From Cryphonectria parasitica EP155 (Eukaryota; Ascomycota; Sordariomycetes; Diaporthales; Cryphonectriaceae), in assembly GCF_011745365.1 (NCBI RefSeq), contig NW_024468910.1:2818068-2882067 (forward strand): a stretch of DNA of 64,000 bases, in the 5' to 3' direction. Positions 45,234-56,082 of the stretch are shown here, piece after piece (within the stretch, counting starts at the first letter, position 1; the number at the start of each line of letters is the position of its first letter). The position numbers and the translations under genes were made by a program. Under the pieces are notes generated by a model. It searched no databases and was not told the DNA's origin. It saw only the letters and a program-made list of their open reading frames with translations.

Positions 45234-48200
45234 TGGCGGCGCATACGTGTTGCTTTTCTCTTGTTGCATATTCTTGGGGCATCGTTGTTGTCATCACTAT
45301 CTTTTAAACCTTTTTTTCTTTCTCTTTTTCTCAATTCACAAAATTAATCTTGTTTTCCTGTCTGGAAGATGAGGCGGAATGGCATTTTGATACCGCTGCC
45401 TTAGACGTCAAATTTTGCTGGCGTATGAGGGAGCCGGGGCCGATAACCAGGGGTGGTGGAAAAAGCGCTGTTGCGTTTTACATGCATTTGGCAGGTGTCT
45501 TATTCACTGGGCTCAATGGGGTTATTCCATGGGAAATGAGGTGTGAGTGCACCGTGTACGATGAAGTGTGAGAAATATTATGCATCTTGCTTGTGGTTAG
45601 TTGGGAGGAGATTTCTTGGGGGGGGGGGGGGGCAGAGTCTGGCGTGGCTGGGAAACCAGTGCCCGAGATGTCTAGGAGCAAGGGAAGCGTTGTGGAGAAC
45701 AAGGGGAGGGTGGCGGTTCGTGGAAGGAAGTCATTTTTACGTGACTACGACAATATCTACCGGCAGAAGAGACGAGCTTGGGTTTGCTTGGAGCGGCCAG
45801 CGCAGCAGGCGCCTGTTTTGCGAAAGCACCAGACGGGCTGCCAGCACGCGAACCACTTCTGGAACGGACCATCTCGAGGCTCTGCCAAAACTGACCCTAT
45901 TTACTCCAGACAAGCATTGTTGAGGATATGAGACCCAGTTCCTGGCCTGCATTGAAGGATCCCCGGGATTCTGACATGCTAAAGGACCAGGACAGGTTTC
46001 AATACCTCACATCAAAGCCAGCCGCGACGAGAAGAGCGTCTCCCTCACCGAGAGCCGCCTTCGAGATCCGAGCTGGCCTACACAAGGAGAATACATCCTA
46101 ATTTAAGTAAACAAAAACCAAAACTTTACAAACTTTTCAAACCAAAAACAGCCTTGAGAAGACTCGATGATTTTCCTGGATGTGCCATACTGCTTGAGCG
46201 CAGACTGATCACCATACACGTGTGTGTCCACTGTCATGGCATGAAATTCAAAGACATGCGCATTTGCTCACGTATCATTTCAGAACCAAACCACCTACGC
46301 CATCTGAACACCAAAACCGGCGGATTCGCTTAGACAGCATACTATTACCCTGGAGCCTGGTTCCACCTCGCCTGAGCATGTAAGCAAGTTAAGCTTGCTC
46401 TGCGGTTCCATGAACATCGCCACGGCCCCCTCCCCCAAGTTTCGCCCGAGTGAGTCATCGCCGGAACCGCGTCCCTCCCCTATTTGGGAGACGCTGTGAG
46501 GGCGAATGAGTTTCCGACTACCTGTACAGGCTGTCACGGCCAGGGAGGTCTCGAGGGCCTATGGATACTACTGTTACCCTAGGTAGGAAAGAGCCCAGCC
46601 CTGGCTGAGCAGTGACAAGCCGACTGGAGCCAAAGTACGCACAGCTATGATTGAAAACCAGTGACGCCGAAATTTCACTCTCGCCACCTGGCGCCCACCT
46701 GATCTCAACGAGGTGGGCGGGCGGACACGATTGGGATCTCTCGACTACAAAATGGCTTGAGAGAGTTTGATCTCGTGATTGTGGGCTGGTGCGACTGAGC
46801 CACTGCCCAGTGCTGAGCCATGTTCGAAGGAGGTCCCCAGACAGTTGTCCCAACGTGAACGACGTGAGCAGGCTTGGCCTGGTGGACCGCACGATGATAC
46901 TTGCCATCGTGAGTCTCAGCCTTTGCTGACCCACTCTATATTCCACAGCGTCATCGAGATCCTACAGAGGAGCATAAGGATTTTGTATCCTTTCGCAGAT
47001 ATCTTGTTTGCTTGTTTGCATTGATTTTGGTTTCCCTCAGATCAACGCCACTTTGTGTGCCATCGTCTATACTGACACTCAGGTACATGTCCCGGAGATG
47101 TGACGGCTTCTGGTTCCTGGCACTCGAAATCCCAAATTTGAGCTTGGGCTGCCCGAAGTGCCATATCCTTCCTATCTGGGCTCAAGCAGGCAATATCAAG
47201 TACATGACCCACCAAGGCGCGTGAGGGTGGGTGAGTGTGACTGGGAAGCGACTCGTCTCGGAGGAGAGGATAGGCAACCCAAAACAGGCCGAGACAAAGC
47301 GCACCGGTAAGTGGGACGAAGACAAAAGGCTTTTGAAGTGGCTGAATGAGTTGCTCTCAGGGTCACCATTCACCAGACTGTCGAAGCTCAAGTAAGACAA
47401 AAGACACACAGACCACGACGCGCCCCCCCCCCCCCCTCCTCTGAGGGCAGAGGTACAGGCATCGTGAAAGGGAACGAAGCGTGCCAAGCCCAGCTTCATG
47501 GCCACACTAGCCTGTCTGCCTGCTCAGGAAACATGACTGGTCAGTGCAGACACGGCGAGGGGGAAAGGGAAACCATCGGTCTCACGATATTGAACAACCC
47601 GCCCAGCCTCCCTCCCCTCCCCTCCCCCTCCCCCCCCCAGAGCCCCTCGTGGCAAGATTAGATTCCACCACCGGATACTTCGGAGCTGCTCCTGAAGCGA
47701 ATTTGTAAGACGGCCAGACTGGAAACAAGATCGTGAGGATCCACCACTGGTTCCGCACGTAAAACATCCATGGCCAAGGCCCAAAATATCATCCATTCGC
47801 GTTCCATCGCTGCCTCTCGCGTGACCTCTGTTCCAGCCCACCGACGTGACATGTAGTTTGGCAAAGTAGAAGGCGGCTTTCCGCTTATGGCACGGCGAGT
47901 CCTTGCTAGCTTCATGCCGTTCGTATGCACACACTTAGCATGCATGCATGATCACGCTTGGGGGTTTTATCGAGCGCGGCAGGTCGGAGACAGTGAGCCG
48001 GCGAGTGACTAAGTAACTAGATGAATTATATATCCATTTATGCATAATTTCTTCGTGATGGTAATTTGTTCCACCCCGCATCTGGTTTCCGGTTCATCCG
48101 TCTTACTGCTGTCAGGATCTGGAGAGAACGAGAGACCCTCGTGAAGATGACTTGTCGGCCGACATGCTGGCATAACTTTTGCACGGCGTGACTCCTCTCT

Positions 48201-49337
48201 CCCCTGGACTCCCGATTGGATGGGGAGGGGGGGGGGGGGAGGGTGTCGTGTGCAGGGCTCAACTAAGAGACAGCTTGCATTATTATCTAGAATTCCAACG
48301 GGGTATGTTGTTGATACTCATGTAAAGTCACTGTTCTACCTTTGATGTTTTGGCTATTGTCTCGTGCTCTGAAGATGGCTCGTAGCCTAGATTTGATGCA
48401 CGCAAGAGTGCCCGGCCCAGCACTGTCCTGTAGTAGAGAGAAATGCATCTTTTCATGGATGGTCTTGAAGATGCGTAGCTTAGGAATTTTAAATTTTCCT
48501 GGGGGCCTGTGCTGCTTGCCGATATGCAGGGCAGCTTGACCCCCTTGCGGGAGCACTGATATACGAAAGAGGTAGATTCAGCGTCATGGTCATCGTCATC
48601 ATCGTGGGCTTTTATAATCGTATTGGAGGGCTTCGTCTGAGCTACTCTCGTCTGGCCGGCCATCTGCTATTGTATTGCATATCCGTACCTTCCAAAGTTG
48701 ACGACACACTTCATACATATATTCTCTCAACCATTAGACATCACTTGTTTCTTCATCGCGAATCTGAGCATAAGTTACAGAGATGGTCTCTTTCAAGAGC
48801 TGCCCGTACCATTTCCGAGTTCTGCAAGTTTAGAAGACGACATGAGGATGGTACTGCTGCACTCGCGTGGCGTGTAATACAGCCCAGAAAGAAGAAAGAA
48901 GAGAAAAATCGTACAAGAGCCTCGCAGCCAGGTTGGGAGACATCGTGATTGATGATTTACTTTCATACGAGGACAGGAGCACAATCACCTCATTCAGAAA
49001 TAACCATCAGGAAAAGAAGACCACAAGTGTAAAGTCGAGTTTGTGTTTGGTGATTTTCTATGGAAGAAGATGTAGACTACCTGAAGAAAGATGCCAACGG
49101 ATCTCTTTGATCATGTGACAAGTAGTACGAACCGAATCGGACGACTGACTATTATGGCCAACTGTCTCAAGAGCATCTGCCATCCATTTCCTTCCATAAT
49201 CTTTCCGTGATGAATTGCGTACGAGTCCTGATCAAAATTTTGTTCTTCAAGAGCAGACGGTGCAAGAATCCCCTGGTCATGATGGAGACACGCCAAGCAA
49301 GGCAAGTATCTTCTGCCTCGAGACAGGGTCGAGGCGC
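45234..49337. other. convergent intergenic region with structured block
   Basis: About 4.1 kb between the cyclin stop and the helicase stop. It contains G15 at 45618-45632, C14 at 47423-47436 and a G-rich run at 48227-48239. A hairpin-rich block at about 46500-46860 is listed separately. No coding gene was seen on either strand. Confidence 0.55.
46500..46860. ncRNA. candidate structured non-coding RNA
   Basis: Several independent hairpins crowd this block. CGCCCACCT pairs with AGGTGGGCG around a 10-nt loop (46692-46719). CACGA (46726) pairs with TCGTG (46772) around an inner CTCTC/GAGAG stem. A GCCCAGCCCTGGCTGAGC stretch lies near 46592. There is no coding frame with sensible composition. 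It does not match spliceosomal RNAs, U3, 5S or tRNA by eye. The strand and the ends are unknown, and it could be chance folding of GC-rich sequence. Confidence 0.25.
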
Positions 49338-51449
49338 TTACCAAGAGGAAGTGGGTTTGCCAGCACCGTCGTTACCAGCGCCGGAGTCGCCACCCCAAGC
49401 GTTTCCAGAGCCGCCAGCGTCGGGGCCACCACCCCAAGCGTTGCCAGCATCACCATCGTTGGTACCAACGTTCCAGGTGCCACCATCACCAGTCTCAGGG
49501 CCGGTCATACCCATGGCGAAGTCTCCCTCAGACTCCCACTTGTTCAGCTCACCCTCCTCGGGAATGTAGCTCTTTAGGAACTCGGGAATTTCCTGCTCGG
49601 TCTCCAAAAGGGTTCGAACGAGAACAGGGGCCAAGGGCTCATCGCGGTCGGTGTAGAACGACGTAGCAAGGCCCTGATGACCGATGCGACCAGTGCGACC
49701 TGCCAAGATTAGGATTAACAAGGAGAAAGTGAGAGAGAGATTGCCTTGCAGGAGATTATCTTACCGATTCGGTGGGTGTACTCCTCGATACCACCCTGGT
49801 CGGCAGAGGGGAGGTCGTAGTTGATGACGTGAACAACGTTTCGAACATCGATACCACGGGCTGTCAGGCCGGTCGCGATCAGGATGGGGGTCTTTCCAGC
49901 GCGGAAAGAACGCATGGCATCCTCACGCTCACGCTGGGTGCGATCAGAGTGGATCGAAGTGCTGGGCATGCCAGAGTTGTACAGGAAATCGTCAAGCTCG
50001 TCGGCAGTGCGGCGCTGATTGACAAAAACGATGGTCCGAGCAGGGGGCATCGAGTTGAGAAGCTCCATGAGAGCCGTTCGCTTCATGGAAGGAGCCGTCT
50101 CGATAATTTGCTGGTGAATGTTTTCGTGGGTGCTGCCGGCACGGCCAACACGGAAAAGGACGTGATCAGTAGCCAGGTGCTCAGAGGCAAGCTCGCGGAG
50201 ATCCTTGGGGAACGTGGCCGAGAAGAGCAGGTACTGGATCTCACCCTCTTCCTGCTCTGTTAAACTTGTTAGTCGCGGCTAGGCAAGTGAGGGGCTATTG
50301 GACATGTACACACCGCCACCGCCCATGATCTTGGAGAAGTCCTCAGACCAATCGTCATGCAGCATCTCATCGGCCTCGTCAATGACCATGAACTTCAGGC
50401 GGCGAAACGTCATGACGGTAGGGCGGTCTATGAAGTCTATCAGGCGACCGGGAGTCGCAATCAAGATGTCACAGCCCAGGGCCAGCTGGTAGGCCTGGTC
50501 GGCGATGGGAGCACCACCGTACAGAACGCAGGGGCGTAGCATACTGCGGTAGCAGAGCTTGCGGGCCTCCATGAAAATCTGGACGGCCAACTCCCGGGTG
50601 GGGACGACAATACAAACCAAGGGCTCGGCACGAACTGGGGCGTCGTAGCCATGACGGTAAGTAGAAGGGTTGGGACGAGGAGCCGCAAGCTTCTTCGCCT
50701 TACCCATGAGTTTGTTGATAATGGGGATCAGGTAGGCAGCAGTCTTGCCGGAGCCTACGAGTCTCGTCAGTTGTCCGTGGGAGCGAGATGATTATCATGA
50801 ATAATGGTGCAGTGCTTACCGGTCTGCGCAATAGCAATGACATCGTGACCATCATTGATAGCCGGAATGCAGTACTTCTGAATGGCGGTAGGAACCTTGT
50901 AACCGCAGAGCTCAACGTTCTTGACCATAGCCGGGTGCAGACCGGCGTCCTTGAAAGTGAGACAGGGCAGGATGCGAATCTGACCCTCCTGCTGGAATTG
51001 GATCTCGTTTATCCTTGAGGCAACGTGTTAGAAAGCTGCGAAAGGGGAAGTTGAAGCGAGAATGCTCACTTGTGCAAGCTGGGACCCGCGACGCCGAGCG
51101 CACCGCCAAGGTCGCGCTGGTCAGGAGGACCGAAGATGTCGAGCTCGAGCTCGGGATACTCGGGACCAATGTCACCCTCCTCGCCGTCCCACTGGTAGAC
51201 ACGAACGTTGCCATCATAGCCGCCGGTGCGGGCAAATTGGTCATAGTCGTACTTGGGGCGGTCCTGAGAAGCCCACTCCTCGTTGGCCCCAGTGGTGTTG
51301 GGGCCGGCGCCATCGTCGCCAGTGTTGGTGGTACCCTGATCACCAGGGTTCGACTCTGCGCGAGTGCCGGACGCCTCGACGGCGTGAGGAGTCTCCCAAG
51401 CACCGTCGCCGGGCTTGAAATCCGAAACTCTGGCCCACTGAGAGGACAT
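49338..51449 (-). CDS. Ded1/Vasa-like DEAD-box RNA helicase
   Basis: ATP-dependent RNA helicase. Five exons (51449-51070, 51013-50820, 50754-50314, 50256-49765, 49699-49338) sum to 1869 nt, 622 aa. All helicase motifs are present: Q motif GYKVPTAIQ, motif I AQTGSGKT split by intron 2 (about 188-195), PTRELA, TPGRLIDF, DEAD (about 320), SAT in LLFSATFP, TIVFVNQRR, and HRIGRTGRIG split by intron 4. Motif V is GLTARGID rather than the usual DVAARGLD. The N-terminus is acidic and disordered with VYQWDGEEGDIGPEYPELE. The C-terminus is Gly/Trp-rich (GNAWGGGPDAGG) and ends SSW, as in Ded1 proteins. Domain order and tail suggest a translation or mRNP helicase. It differs from canonical Ded1, so no symbol is given. 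Confidence 0.9.
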
Positions 51450-51489
51450 AGTGGCAGCAGAAGAAATTGATCTGTATTTGTTGGGCAGT

Positions 51490-51665
51490 CTGTCAGCCAC
51501 TCTGGGAAGAGGATCTGTAAGGAAGGGCCTAGGGGGGAGAAAGCACATGAAGATATAGGCAGAAGGCCTGGATGTATCAATGGAAGAACATGAAAGGTGG
51601 TGGTGAAAGTCTAGGGAGGTGCTGCACACTGACAATGAAGAGACCTGCTGCTAGGAACAACTTAC
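51490..51665 (-). promoter_or_regulatory. putative 5' UTR intron of the helicase gene
   Basis: Donor CACG-GTAAGT at 51665 and a candidate acceptor GCTGACAG ending at 51490 would remove about 176 nt from the leader upstream of the ATG at 51449. A second donor at 52395 suggests a further leader intron. Confidence 0.35.
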
Positions 51666-52694
51666 CGTGAAGGAAATGACTTGAATGAAGGTTGGAAGAC
51701 TCTGTATGGACCTGGTGAGTATCTTCGATGGGCCAGGACAAAAGAAAGGAATGGGAGACAATGTAAAAATGTTATAGAGTGTTAGAGACAGGTGGGAGGG
51801 CACTTGGGCAGATCAGGGCGGGTGCAAACGACAAATTAAATGAAGATTTCACCCCCTTCCCCCTCGCGGGGCAGCAGTGCAAACCGAAAAAGGGGAGGGG
51901 GAAGAAATTCCAAACCCAGCCCCGCAGAGATAACCTCTAGGAGGATGGTTTTGGGAGGTCAATATCTGGCTGAGGGAGCAGGGCAGCTGTCCACATTGTC
52001 CAGACAAGTGGCCAGACACCCATTCTAGAACAGGTGGTCTGAGGAAGGGTTTTGGGAATGTCCAACTTATTGTTCAGGAGAAAAATGCAAATGCCGAGTG
52101 AGAGCCGTTACTGATGGCCGCGTAAGGGAAGGAGCTTGGGGCATCAACACAAGGCATCGAGGCATCTAACACCTGTGATGATGAAGATGCGTATAACGTG
52201 AGGAAATGGGGGCAAGAGGCCCTTGTAAACCATACCCTGGCTCGCAAGTTGATGATAATAGCGATGATGATATTGCTGATGCTGAGAATGTGTGTACGGA
52301 TGGATGAACAGATGAGCAGAGTAGTGGATAGTTGGTAGTGAGGGCTGAACGGGTGCTGGCTGCTAGGTGCTGGGTGTTGAGGCGTAATTACTTACCTGGA
52401 AGGTCCCCAAGAAGGCCACGAGTTGTCGTCGATCACGATGACGATGATCTCGATGATTTTGTACGGAACTAACGTACGAAGAGTTGCCGATGAGGAAATG
52501 AGAAAGAAGAGCGGCGGACTGATGCTCCAAACGCGAAGAAAGAGGTGGCGGTGGTAGGAGGGAGGGAGGGAAGGAAGAGCTGGGAGCCAGAAACAACAAC
52601 TTGGCAGATATTTATTCCAGGCCCCCAGGTGGGGTTCTCGACATGACAGGGACGAGGGCGTCAGCTGGTAATAACATGTGACATGTTTTGATGG

Positions 52695-52741
52695 CTGTTG
52701 TTGTTGTTGTTGTTGTTGTCTTGTTGTTGTCGTCGTCGTGG
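52695..52741. repeat. TTG/TCG trinucleotide repeat
   Basis: Eight TTG/TGT units, a single C break, more TTG units and then TCG units form a continuous low-complexity tract upstream of the helicase leader. Confidence 0.85.
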
Positions 52742-53519
52742 CGTCCGGAGTATTGACGAGTGAAGCTGTAAGAGAGAGGGCTGATGTCCTGCTGGGGGAG
52801 TGGGAAGAAAAGAGTGTGGATGGGTACTCACGTTGTCTTGTTAGCCCTGGAGCTATGGGATGACGCCTCTAAAGAGCTATGAGAACCAGCCTTGGAGTAG
52901 CCTCTAAAGTACCAATGTAGAACACTGGAGGAGGAAGGTGCATGTGGCTGGGTGGTTGGAGGCTCTTGCCAGAGGAGGAGAATGAGTTGTAAGAAGAAGC
53001 CGGTCCTAAACCTCCTCCTCCTTTCTGATTCTCGAGAGGCGGTCTCAGATCACAGGCTGCGAGCTTTGTCCTCTTGTCAGCTTGGAAAGACACGGCCTTT
53101 GGTGGAAACGGGACCACATCCCAAGCAGAACATGTTACATGACACTATAAGTCTTGGACAGGAAAGTATGTCCCCACACCTTGCTGGTATAAGAATTGAA
53201 TACGCGGATGGGTGAAGAGGAAGGGCAAGAGACCAAAAATAAATTTTTAAAAAAATAAGACAAAAGAAAATCCCAGAGGAGGTTGTTCTCGTTCCCCAGG
53301 ACCGTGTATTGAGCCAATATCGGTTCCTGTATTGTATCAAAGATTTAGGCACCCTAAGGCACGAAAATCGCATCAGATGGAAAAGATGACAAGGTGGTTG
53401 AGTGCTGCGAACGATCCGTCGTAGTCGAAATCAACTGCATTTAATATGAAGGCAGAGCATTGCGTACCTCTTTGAACAAAGCTGTTCCCCATCCCCCCCT
53501 CCCACGAATTCCTCGCTGG

Positions 53520-54900
53520 CTACCATACCATCATCTCTTCCATCTCGATATGTTCATAGCCGTCCATCCCCTCCTCGATGACGTTCATCAGTTCGCCAGC
53601 CGCCCGACCAGCTGGTCCGCCTTCCCTCCTTGCCTCGCCGACCTTTTGCTGAATGGTATCCATCCACCTGCAGAACACCCGCTGCCGCTCCTCGACATCG
53701 GCACAGATTTCCCCATCCTGTGGAGGGCCGAAGAGCGACAGATAGCCAAGTGGGTCCGGGCCCTTGGGCAAGCCATATACGTGCTCCCAGTACTCATCCT
53801 CGCTCAAGGCCTGCACGGGTGGTGGCTGTTTCAGCCCCAGAGCGACGAACTTGGTCAGAACGGCAATCTGACCGGCGTAGGATGAGCCGCCCTTGTCCGC
53901 GCCGAACGTTGTCTTGGGCGCCGAGGTCCAGTTTTTATCAGCGGAGGCAGCTGCGGCAGCGGCAGCAGCGTTTTTCCAGCCCATCATGGCCGCAAAGGCC
54001 TCGAGCATCTTGGTCCACCCGCCGGCCGTCTCCAGCAGTGGCTCGCCCGCAGCGTCGAGCAGCCACTCCATAAACTTGAGAGCATCGTGCCGTACCTCGG
54101 CAGAGAGGTGCAGCATGCCCAGGCGCACCCACTTGGCGGCCTTGTCGGCATGTGGCGCGATCTCCTGGGCGGGGAGGGCCTGAAAGAGACGGAGGAGGGT
54201 GGTGCGCACCCCGCCCGAGATGTCGGTGATGAGCGGGAGGAGCTTGTCCAGGAGGGCATAGGTGCCCACCGGGTTGTTGGGTGGGGTGGAGGTCAACTGT
54301 GTAACTAAATGAGAGAGGGCCTCGCGCCGCTGCTTGTCGGCACGAGAGGTGGCGAGAGAGAAGTTGTGCCTAAACTGAGCGACGGCATCAGGGGCGACCG
54401 TGGAAAGCGATTGCTGGTTAACAACGATGGCTGTGGGCATGTGATTAGTGGATGAGTCGCCCAAGAAGAAAAAAGCAAATCCTCATGCTGCAGTTCCTCG
54501 GGCAGGAGCACACCCAGCATCCTCAGTCACCCTCGAACCGCTCTTCATCGATTGCTGAGAGCACATGCCTCTCGTGTAGACAGCGATGGACACCATTTAG
54601 AAACTCCCCTCTATCCACCTCTGTGCTTTTTGTATACACACGAGAATAGCGCCGAAAAAAGACAGAGGGAATGCCACCCACTCACCCTTGGACTGAAAAC
54701 TTGTGTCTGTAAAGTTGGACGCCTTAGCCTTTGTCTTGCCAACCTTCAGCTTGGCTTTCTGCATGCTCGTCCAGTCAGCCTCAGACTCTCAGACACATAT
54801 ATCAAGAGGATATCCGCCAAAAGGGTATCCTGGGGGTGGGGGCTTAGTTTACCTGGAAGTCCTTCTTCTTTTCCTTCTTCTTCCTTGTGCTTGAACCCAT
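53520..54900 (-). CDS. ipi1: pre-rRNA-processing protein Ipi1
   Basis: Component of the Rix1/Ipi1/Ipi3 complex, which acts in ITS2 processing and maturation of the pre-60S ribosomal particle in the nucleus. Three exons (54900-54853, 54758-54686, 54430-53520) give 1032 nt, 343 aa. The first exon encodes the basic start MGSSTRKKKEKKKDFQ, the second KAKLKVGKTKAKASNFTDTS, and the third begins AIVVNQQSLS. This order is the hallmark of Ipi1/TEX10 N-termini. The rest is a HEAT-like helical domain (REALSHLVTQL, VRTTLLRLFQALP, VRHDALKFMEWLLD) with an alanine run (NAAAAAAAAS) near residue 200. A longer reading from an ATG at 54464 would replace the conserved N-terminus and was rejected. It is divergent from the roadblock gene across 459 bp. 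Confidence 0.92.
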
Positions 54901-55359
54901 CTTGACTTCATTTGACACAGGGTCAGCCACCCAACAACGACCGAACCAGAATCCCTTTCCCTGAAAAGGGGACAAATAAAAAGGTAAGGGATTTCGCAGA
55001 CAACCCAGCTACTCACTCACCTAGTTAGTTGCAAAGACTATTTGAGAATTCTCCAGAACGGACTTTGATTGAGGGCGAGGCCGAATCTGGTAAAAGCGGT
55101 GTGTTGCGTACACCAGGGATGCCCTGTAGCAGAATCCGGGCTCGGTTTGGGGGAGAGGACTTGGGTGTGACCCCACTGAGGCACCGTTGGACTGGGCGAG
55201 CATCGGCCCTGGAGCTGGGATGATATAGCTTGGGCTTTGTTTACATTGCCCACTGCAACTATAATTGCTATTACTATCGCAAGCCGCCGCCGCCGCCGAC
55301 TCGCTTCACACGCTTTCGATTCCACAACGCCTTTACGACGTCTTGTCCATATCGAAAGG
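54901..55359. promoter_or_regulatory. bidirectional promoter region, ipi1 and roadblock genes
   Basis: 459 bp separates the divergent ATGs of ipi1 (minus) and the roadblock light chain (plus). No TATA box is obvious. The right end is CT/CG-rich (GCCGCCGCCGCCG near 55281), as in constitutively expressed fungal genes. Confidence 0.5.
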
Positions 55360-56082
55360 ATGGCAGACCCAGTCACGGTACGTGCCCCTAATGGTCCCTC
55401 CCTCCAGCATGTCTGCTTGCATCGTTCGACAATCACCAACGGCTGAACTGACTAAACCACCTGCGTCGCCCTCCAGACCAACGGCGCCGACGCCCTCGAA
55501 GAGACTCTTAGCCGCCTCTCTAAGAAACCCGGCGTGAAGGCGACCATCGCGCTCGACCGCGTGTCTGGCACGATCCTCAAGACGGCGGGGCAGATTTCGT
55601 TTCTGCACACCTCGACGGACTCCTCCTCCCAGTCGCAGCAACAACAGGCACAAGCACAATCCGACGACTCCAGCGCCGCGGCGGCAGCAAGCGTCATCGA
55701 CAGTGAGACCCAAGGCGCAGAGGAACTGGCAAAGATGGTCTGGGGGTTCGTCAACGTGGCGGGCGGCCTAGTGGAGGGACTGGACACCGAGGTGAGTTCT
55801 TCCAAAGGGCACAATGAACGGCAGGCTGCACTGCTGGGGGGAAAGAAACCTCCGGTGGGAAATCAGGAGAAGGGGCAGCAGGTGGCAGCGAGAAGAAGTC
55901 GCACAAGGTTGGTGGAGAACTCTCGGAGGAAAAAAAGGCTGACGCCTTGAACCTATTTTATGTTCCTCCTACTACAGGATGAGTTGAGGCTGCTCCGCGT
56001 ACGCACCAAGAAACAGGAGCTTGTCATCGTGCCCGACGCCAAGTACCTCCTCATCGTGATATACGAGACGCCGGCGGCCTGA
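55360..56082 (+). CDS. dynein light chain roadblock/LC7-domain protein
   Basis: Three exons (55360-55377, 55477-55791, 55978-56082) sum to 438 nt, 145 aa. Roadblock/LC7 light chains bind the dynein intermediate chain and take part in microtubule-based transport. Exon 1 encodes only MADPVT. Exon 2 has ALEETLSRLSKKPGVKATIA followed by LDRVSGTILKTAG, the start of the LC7 fold. A Gln/Ser/Ala-rich loop (about 45-75) is longer than in animal orthologues. The end of exon 2, MVWGFVNVAGGLVEGLD, and exon 3, LRLLRVRTKKQELVIVPD then YLLIVIYE, complete the fold. The reading that continues from exon 2 into intron 2 loses the last two strands and was rejected. Confidence 0.88.

Larger units (their letters stand above)
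51450..53519. other. helicase 5' leader/promoter and ipi1 3' flank
   Basis: The helicase probably has a long spliced leader. Consensus donors on the minus strand occur at 52395 (CCAG, then GTAAGT) and 51665 (CACG, then GTAAGT), with candidate acceptors near 51490 or 51471. A TTG/TCG microsatellite lies at about 52695-52741. No additional coding sequence was seen. Confidence 0.5.

Noticed and set aside
46880..46935. C/D-box snoRNA (GATGATA ... CTGA)
   Set aside because: The C box does not fit RTGATGA and there is no terminal stem.
49305..49345. Extra 3' exon of the helicase (donor-like TTGGTAAGC at the stop)
   Set aside because: The protein already ends in SSW as in Ded1 proteins, and no acceptor downstream gives a sensible extension.
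54431..54464. Alternative start of Ipi1 with a 314-residue product
   Set aside because: Two upstream exons supply the conserved basic Ipi1 N-terminus with matching phase, so this ATG lies in intron 2.
55792..55950. Read-through C-terminus of the roadblock protein
   Set aside because: A consensus donor at 55792 and acceptor at 55977 restore the last strands of the LC7 fold. The read-through peptide is Lys/Arg-rich and unlike the family.
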